Shown in pieces: positions 5,900-8,658 of a stretch of DNA of 8,658 nt. The notes beneath the pieces were generated by a model. That model had not been told where the DNA came from. It did no database searches and saw nothing but the letters and a program-made list of their open reading frames with translations. Origin of the DNA: JAEMQF01 sp031419715 (GTDB taxonomy: Bacteria; Pseudomonadota; Gammaproteobacteria; Burkholderiales; Burkholderiaceae_C); contig JANOLJ010000191.1 of assembly GCA_031419715.1 (NCBI GenBank), positions 1 through 8,658 of the forward strand. The letters run 5' to 3'. Position numbers and translations under genes: made by a program. Position 1 is the first letter of the stretch, and each line of letters begins with the position of its first letter.

Positions 5900-7282
5900 A
5901 TGGACGCCCTGCTCCTGGCGCGAATGCAATTCGCCGCCAACATCAGCTTCCACATTCTGTTCCCGACGATCAGCATCGCGCTCGCCTGGCTGCTGCTGTT
6001 CTTTCGCTGGCGCTGGCTCGGCACGCGCGACGCGGCCTGGCTGGTCGCCTATCGGTTCTGGACCAAGGTGTTCGCGCTCACCTTCGCGCTCGGCGTGGTG
6101 TCGGGCATCACGATGAGCTTCCAGTTCGGCACCAACTGGCCAGGTTTCATGGAACGCGTGGGCAACGTTGCCGGGCCGCTGCTCGCGTATGAAGTGCTCA
6201 CCGCGTTTTTTCTCGAAGCCGGTTTCCTGGGCATCATGCTGTTCGGCCACGGCCGGGTGAGCGAGCGCGTGCACTTGCTCGCCACGTTCTTCGTCGCCTT
6301 CGGCACGACGCTCAGCGCGTTCTGGATCCTCGCGCTGAACTCATGGATGCAAACCCCCGCCGGCCATGAGGTCGTGAACGGTGAGTTTCATGTGCTGAGT
6401 TGGGTGGACGTGATCTTCAACCCCTCGTTCCCGTATCGGCTGACGCACATGCTGCTCGCCTCCGCGCTCACGGTGGCGTTCCTGCTCGCCGGCATCAGCG
6501 CCTGGCAGGTGCTGCGCGGCGCAGTGAATGCATCCACGGCCAAGGCACTGCGCGTCGGGCTCACGCTCGCGGCGCTGCTGATCCCTTGCCAGATCTTCGT
6601 CGGCGACTTGCATGGGCTGAACACCCTCGCCCACCAGCCGCAGAAAGTGGCCGCGATGGAAGGCGTGTGGGCCACGCAGCGTGGTGTGCCGCTGCTGTTG
6701 TTTGCATGGCCGGACGAGACGGCGCGAACGAACCACTTCGAAATGGCCGTGCCGAAACTCGCAAGCCTGATCCTCACGCACAACGCCGACGGCGAGATTC
6801 GTGGCCTGAATGAATTCATCGGAAATCATCCGCCGGTGGCGCCGGTGTTCTTCGCGTTTCGCGCGATGGTCGGCATAGGCGTGTTGATGCTCGCCATCAG
6901 TTGGCTCGGCTGGTGGCTGTACCGGCGCTGTGCCTGGCAACCGGCCAGCCTGCCGCGCTGGCTGTTGTGGGGCCTCGCGGGAATGACGTTCTCCGGCTGG
7001 CTGGCCACGCTGGCCGGCTGGTACGTGACGGAAATCGGCCGCCAGCCCTTCATCGTCTACGGTCTGTTGCGCGTCGCCGAAGTCGCCTCCACCGTGCCCG
7101 CGCCGATGATCGGCTTCACGCTGGCGCTGTACCTTGCGATGTACGCCGCGCTGATCCTTGCCTATGTGGGCGTGCTCGCCTACATGGCGCAAAAGGGCGA
7201 TGAAAGTGGCGATACCGAAACTGCCGCGCGGGTAGCGTCCGTTCTGCCTGGCGCATTGCAGGCGCGGGAGGAATCACCATGA
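5900..7282 (+). CDS. cioA: Cytochrome bd-type quinol oxidase subunit I, CioA type
   Basis: A 460-residue integral membrane protein, the haem-carrying subunit of a terminal oxidase that oxidises quinol and reduces O2 to water without pumping protons. Haem ligands are seen: His18 (E. coli His19 equivalent), His183 (His186) and Met323 in FRAMVG (Met393). Also present are Glu98 and Glu106 on the proton/O2 path, the quinol-site Lys249 and Glu254 (E. coli Lys252/Glu257), and the GWYVTEIGRQPF signature (373-384). The Q-loop after helix 6 is short, and the protein is about 60 residues shorter than E. coli CydA, placing it in the CIO (often cyanide-insensitive) class. No Shine-Dalgarno sequence precedes the ATG, yet the start is fixed by homology because His18 needs this N-terminus. 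The stop overlaps the cioB start by 4 bases. Actual cyanide resistance cannot be judged from sequence. Confidence 0.95.
   Translation: MDALLLARMQFAANISFHILFPTISIALAWLLLFFRWRWLGTRDAAWLVAYRFWTKVFALTFALGVVSGITMSFQFGTNWPGFMERVGNVAGPLLAYEVLTAFFLEAGFLGIMLFGHGRVSERVHLLATFFVAFGTTLSAFWILALNSWMQTPAGHEVVNGEFHVLSWVDVIFNPSFPYRLTHMLLASALTVAFLLAGISAWQVLRGAVNASTAKALRVGLTLAALLIPCQIFVGDLHGLNTLAHQPQKVAAMEGVWATQRGVPLLLFAWPDETARTNHFEMAVPKLASLILTHNADGEIRGLNEFIGNHPPVAPVFFAFRAMVGIGVLMLAISWLGWWLYRRCAWQPASLPRWLLWGLAGMTFSGWLATLAGWYVTEIGRQPFIVYGLLRVAEVASTVPAPMIGFTLALYLAMYAALILAYVGVLAYMAQKGDESGDTETAARVASVLPGALQAREESP
7267..7271 (+). promoter_or_regulatory. Ribosome binding site of cioB inside the end of cioA
   Basis: GGAGG, 7 bases before the cioB ATG at 7279 and within the last codons of cioA. 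Together with the ATGA stop/start overlap it indicates coupled translation of the two oxidase subunits. Confidence 0.8.
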
Positions 7283-8283
7283 CGTGGATGAGCACCGAGC
7301 AGATGCTGCCCGTGATCTTCATGGCGCTGATGGGCGTGTCGATGCTGATCTACGTGGTCGCCGACGGCTTCGACCTCGGCGTGGGCATGCTGCTGCCGCG
7401 CGCCAGCGCCGAAGAGAAAGACGTGCTCATCGCCTCGATCGGCCCGTTCTGGGACGCCAACGAAACCTGGCTCGTGCTGGGCATCGGCATCCTGCTCGTC
7501 GCGTTCCCCAAGGCGCATGGCGTCGTGCTCGGTGCGCTGTACCTGCCCGTGGCACTGATGCTGATCGGCCTGACGCTGCGCGGCGTCGCGTTCGACTTTC
7601 GCGTCAAGGCCAGGGCGCAGCGCAAGGCGATGTGGGATCGCCTTTTCTTCGCCGGCTCGCTGCTCGCCGCCACCTCGCAAGGCTGGATGCTCGGCCGCTA
7701 CGTCAGCGGTTTCGGGCAGGGCTGGAACTACCCGCTGTTCGCCGCGGCGATCGCCGCCGCGCTGCCGATGGCCTACGTGCTGCTCGGCGCGACATGGTTA
7801 ATCATGAAGACTGAAGGCGAGCTGCAGCAAAAGGCGATCCACTGGGCGCGCATCGCCTGGGCGCCGATGGTCGGGGGCCTGGTGCTGATCTCCCTGGCCA
7901 CACCGTGGATCAGCAGCACCGTGCGCGAGCGCTGGTTCACGCTGCCGGCGGTGATTGCCCTTCTGGCGATTCCGTTGATGACGGCGGTAGCGCTGCTCGC
8001 GGTGCGCCAGTTGCTGAACACGCGCCTCGTGCGCGGGCCGCTGAGCTGGCTGCCGTTCGTGCTGATGATGCTGGTGTTCGTGCTCGGCTTTCTCGGCCTG
8101 GCGTACAGCCTCTACCCCTTCGTCGTGATCGACCGGCTGACGATCTGGCAGGCCGCGAGCAGCACGGCGTCGCTCAAAGTCATTCTGATCGGCGTGATCA
8201 TCTCGGTGCCGGCGATCGCCGGGTACACGATTTTTTCGTACTGGGTGTTTCGGGGGAAGGCGGGGGAGTTGAAGTACGCGTAG
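7279..8283 (+). CDS. cioB: Cytochrome bd-type quinol oxidase subunit II, CioB type
   Basis: A 334-residue membrane protein with about eight hydrophobic helices that pairs with CioA in the inner membrane. Subunit II landmarks are clear: ADGFDLGVGML (28-38) with Asp29 and Asp32, the FWDANETWLV motif (57-66) with Asp59, and LRGVAFDFR (100-108). The C-terminus (YWVFRGK) is the usual ending after the last helix. The start is supported by GGAGG and by the 4-base overlap with cioA. The length is typical of CioB, slightly shorter than E. coli CydB. No CydX-like small third subunit is found in the 80 bases downstream, and no cydDC maturation genes are in view, as is common for CIO-type loci. Confidence 0.95.
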   Translation: MTWMSTEQMLPVIFMALMGVSMLIYVVADGFDLGVGMLLPRASAEEKDVLIASIGPFWDANETWLVLGIGILLVAFPKAHGVVLGALYLPVALMLIGLTLRGVAFDFRVKARAQRKAMWDRLFFAGSLLAATSQGWMLGRYVSGFGQGWNYPLFAAAIAAALPMAYVLLGATWLIMKTEGELQQKAIHWARIAWAPMVGGLVLISLATPWISSTVRERWFTLPAVIALLAIPLMTAVALLAVRQLLNTRLVRGPLSWLPFVLMMLVFVLGFLGLAYSLYPFVVIDRLTIWQAASSTASLKVILIGVIISVPAIAGYTIFSYWVFRGKAGELKYA

Positions 8284-8300
8284 CGGTTGGCCTGCGTGGC

Positions 8301-8306
8301 TATCAT
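8301..8306 (+). promoter_or_regulatory. Possible -10 box ahead of the Bug-family gene
   Basis: TATCAT, 5 of 6 to the consensus, in the 80-bp gap after cioB. Transcription would begin near 8313, about 50 bases before the GTG start. No properly spaced -35 box accompanies it, so the support is weak. No rho-independent terminator for cioAB is visible in the same gap. Confidence 0.25.
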
Positions 8307-8352
8307 CGCTGCACGTCGCCCGAAGAGCCGGCTGGCGGTACACGATCCATCC

Positions 8353-8358
8353 GAGGAG
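8353..8358 (+). promoter_or_regulatory. Ribosome binding site of the Bug-family gene
   Basis: GAGGAG with 5 bases to the GTG at 8364. It is the main reason for choosing GTG as the start codon. Confidence 0.75.
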
Positions 8359-8363
8359 ACCCC

Positions 8364-8658
8364 GTGACTCGACTCGTCCCCATCGCCGCGCTGCTTGCCG
8401 GCCTGACCGCAGCCCTACCCACGTTCGCCGCCGACTACCCCACCAAGCCGGTGAAGTGGATCGTCCCCTACCCACCCGCCGGCACCACCGACGTGCTGGC
8501 GCGCATCGTCGCGCAGTGGCTCACCGAGAAAATGGGCCAGCCCTTCGTCGTGGAAAACAAGCCCGGCGCGGGCAACAACATCGGGGTCGAGTTCGTCGTG
8601 AATTCACCGCCCGACGGCTACACGATGCTGCTCGTGAATCCGGCGAACGGCATCAACG
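8364..8658 (+). CDS. Bug/TctC-family periplasmic binding protein, truncated by the window end
   Basis: The first 98 residues of a tripartite tricarboxylate transporter receptor. It starts at a GTG codon with a well-placed GAGGAG. The N-terminus is a Sec-type signal peptide (Arg at position 3, a Leu/Ala core, cleavage near residues 22-23), and the mature protein opens with DYPTKPVKWIVPYPPAGTTD (24-43), the typical Bug opening: a YPxKP strand then the ligand-binding PxGxTD loop. VENKPGAGNNIG (63-74) and PPDGYTML (82-89) are further family hallmarks. Bug proteins are greatly expanded in Burkholderiales and bind small carboxylates, some amides and nicotinates; most have no adjacent permease genes. 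Whether this one has TctAB partners lies beyond the window. It reads in the same direction as cioAB, 80 bases downstream, and is probably transcribed separately. Confidence 0.92.
   Translation, partial: MTRLVPIAALLAGLTAALPTFAADYPTKPVKWIVPYPPAGTTDVLARIVAQWLTEKMGQPFVVENKPGAGNNIGVEFVVNSPPDGYTMLLVNPANGIN

Noticed and set aside
6341..7192. A 283-codon frame antisense to cioA
   Set aside because: It has no recognisable domain and shows the His/Gln/Arg-rich composition typical of shadow frames.
8284..8363. A search for a CydX-like small subunit or a terminator after cioB
   Set aside because: No start codon followed by a short hydrophobic peptide, and no hairpin with a T-run, is present; only an AGCCGGCT palindrome is seen.
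1..8658. CRISPR arrays, insertion sequences, tRNA or rRNA genes
   Set aside because: No regularly spaced repeats, transposase motifs, terminal inverted repeats or RNA gene signatures were found on either strand by eye.

Overview
The window is GC-rich DNA with long open antisense frames, as expected from strong G/C bias at third codon positions. Gene content (a Bug/TctC-type binding protein, a TRAP transporter, a phasin-like protein, a CioAB-type oxidase) points to a betaproteobacterium, most likely Burkholderiales. This is inferred from gene families, not from a marker gene.

Layout. At the left edge on the plus strand are the end of a phasin-like protein gene (to 446) and a small, lower-GC gene (502-702) resembling a RelB/StbD-type antitoxin with no partner toxin. 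Four minus-strand genes then read right to left from 4518 to 699: dctP, dctQ and dctM of a TRAP transporter and an HSL-type alpha/beta hydrolase. The spacing is tight, with an ATGA overlap between dctQ and dctM. Upstream on the same strand, after a 248-bp gap with a candidate promoter, lies a bicupin ring-cleavage dioxygenase of the gentisate 1,2-dioxygenase family (5828-4767). A 71-bp divergent region separates it from the plus-strand cioA-cioB pair (5900-8283), a cytochrome bd-type quinol oxidase of the short Q-loop class. The window ends inside a Bug-family periplasmic binding protein gene that starts with GTG at 8364.

How the genes may work together. The transporter, esterase-like hydrolase and dioxygenase suggest uptake and processing of an aromatic or carboxylated compound: the binding protein captures an organic acid, DctQM imports it, the hydrolase may cleave an ester, and the dioxygenase opens a gentisate-type ring. 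The later gentisate-pathway enzymes (maleylpyruvate isomerase, fumarylpyruvate hydrolase) are absent here, so the link rests on context only. CioAB is respiratory and need not belong to this pathway, although it shares a short divergent control region with the dioxygenase.

No clearly new system is visible. The most useful leads are the orphan antitoxin-like gene, the dioxygenase/TRAP/hydrolase cluster without its pathway partners, and the cioA start, which lacks a Shine-Dalgarno sequence and may be leaderless.
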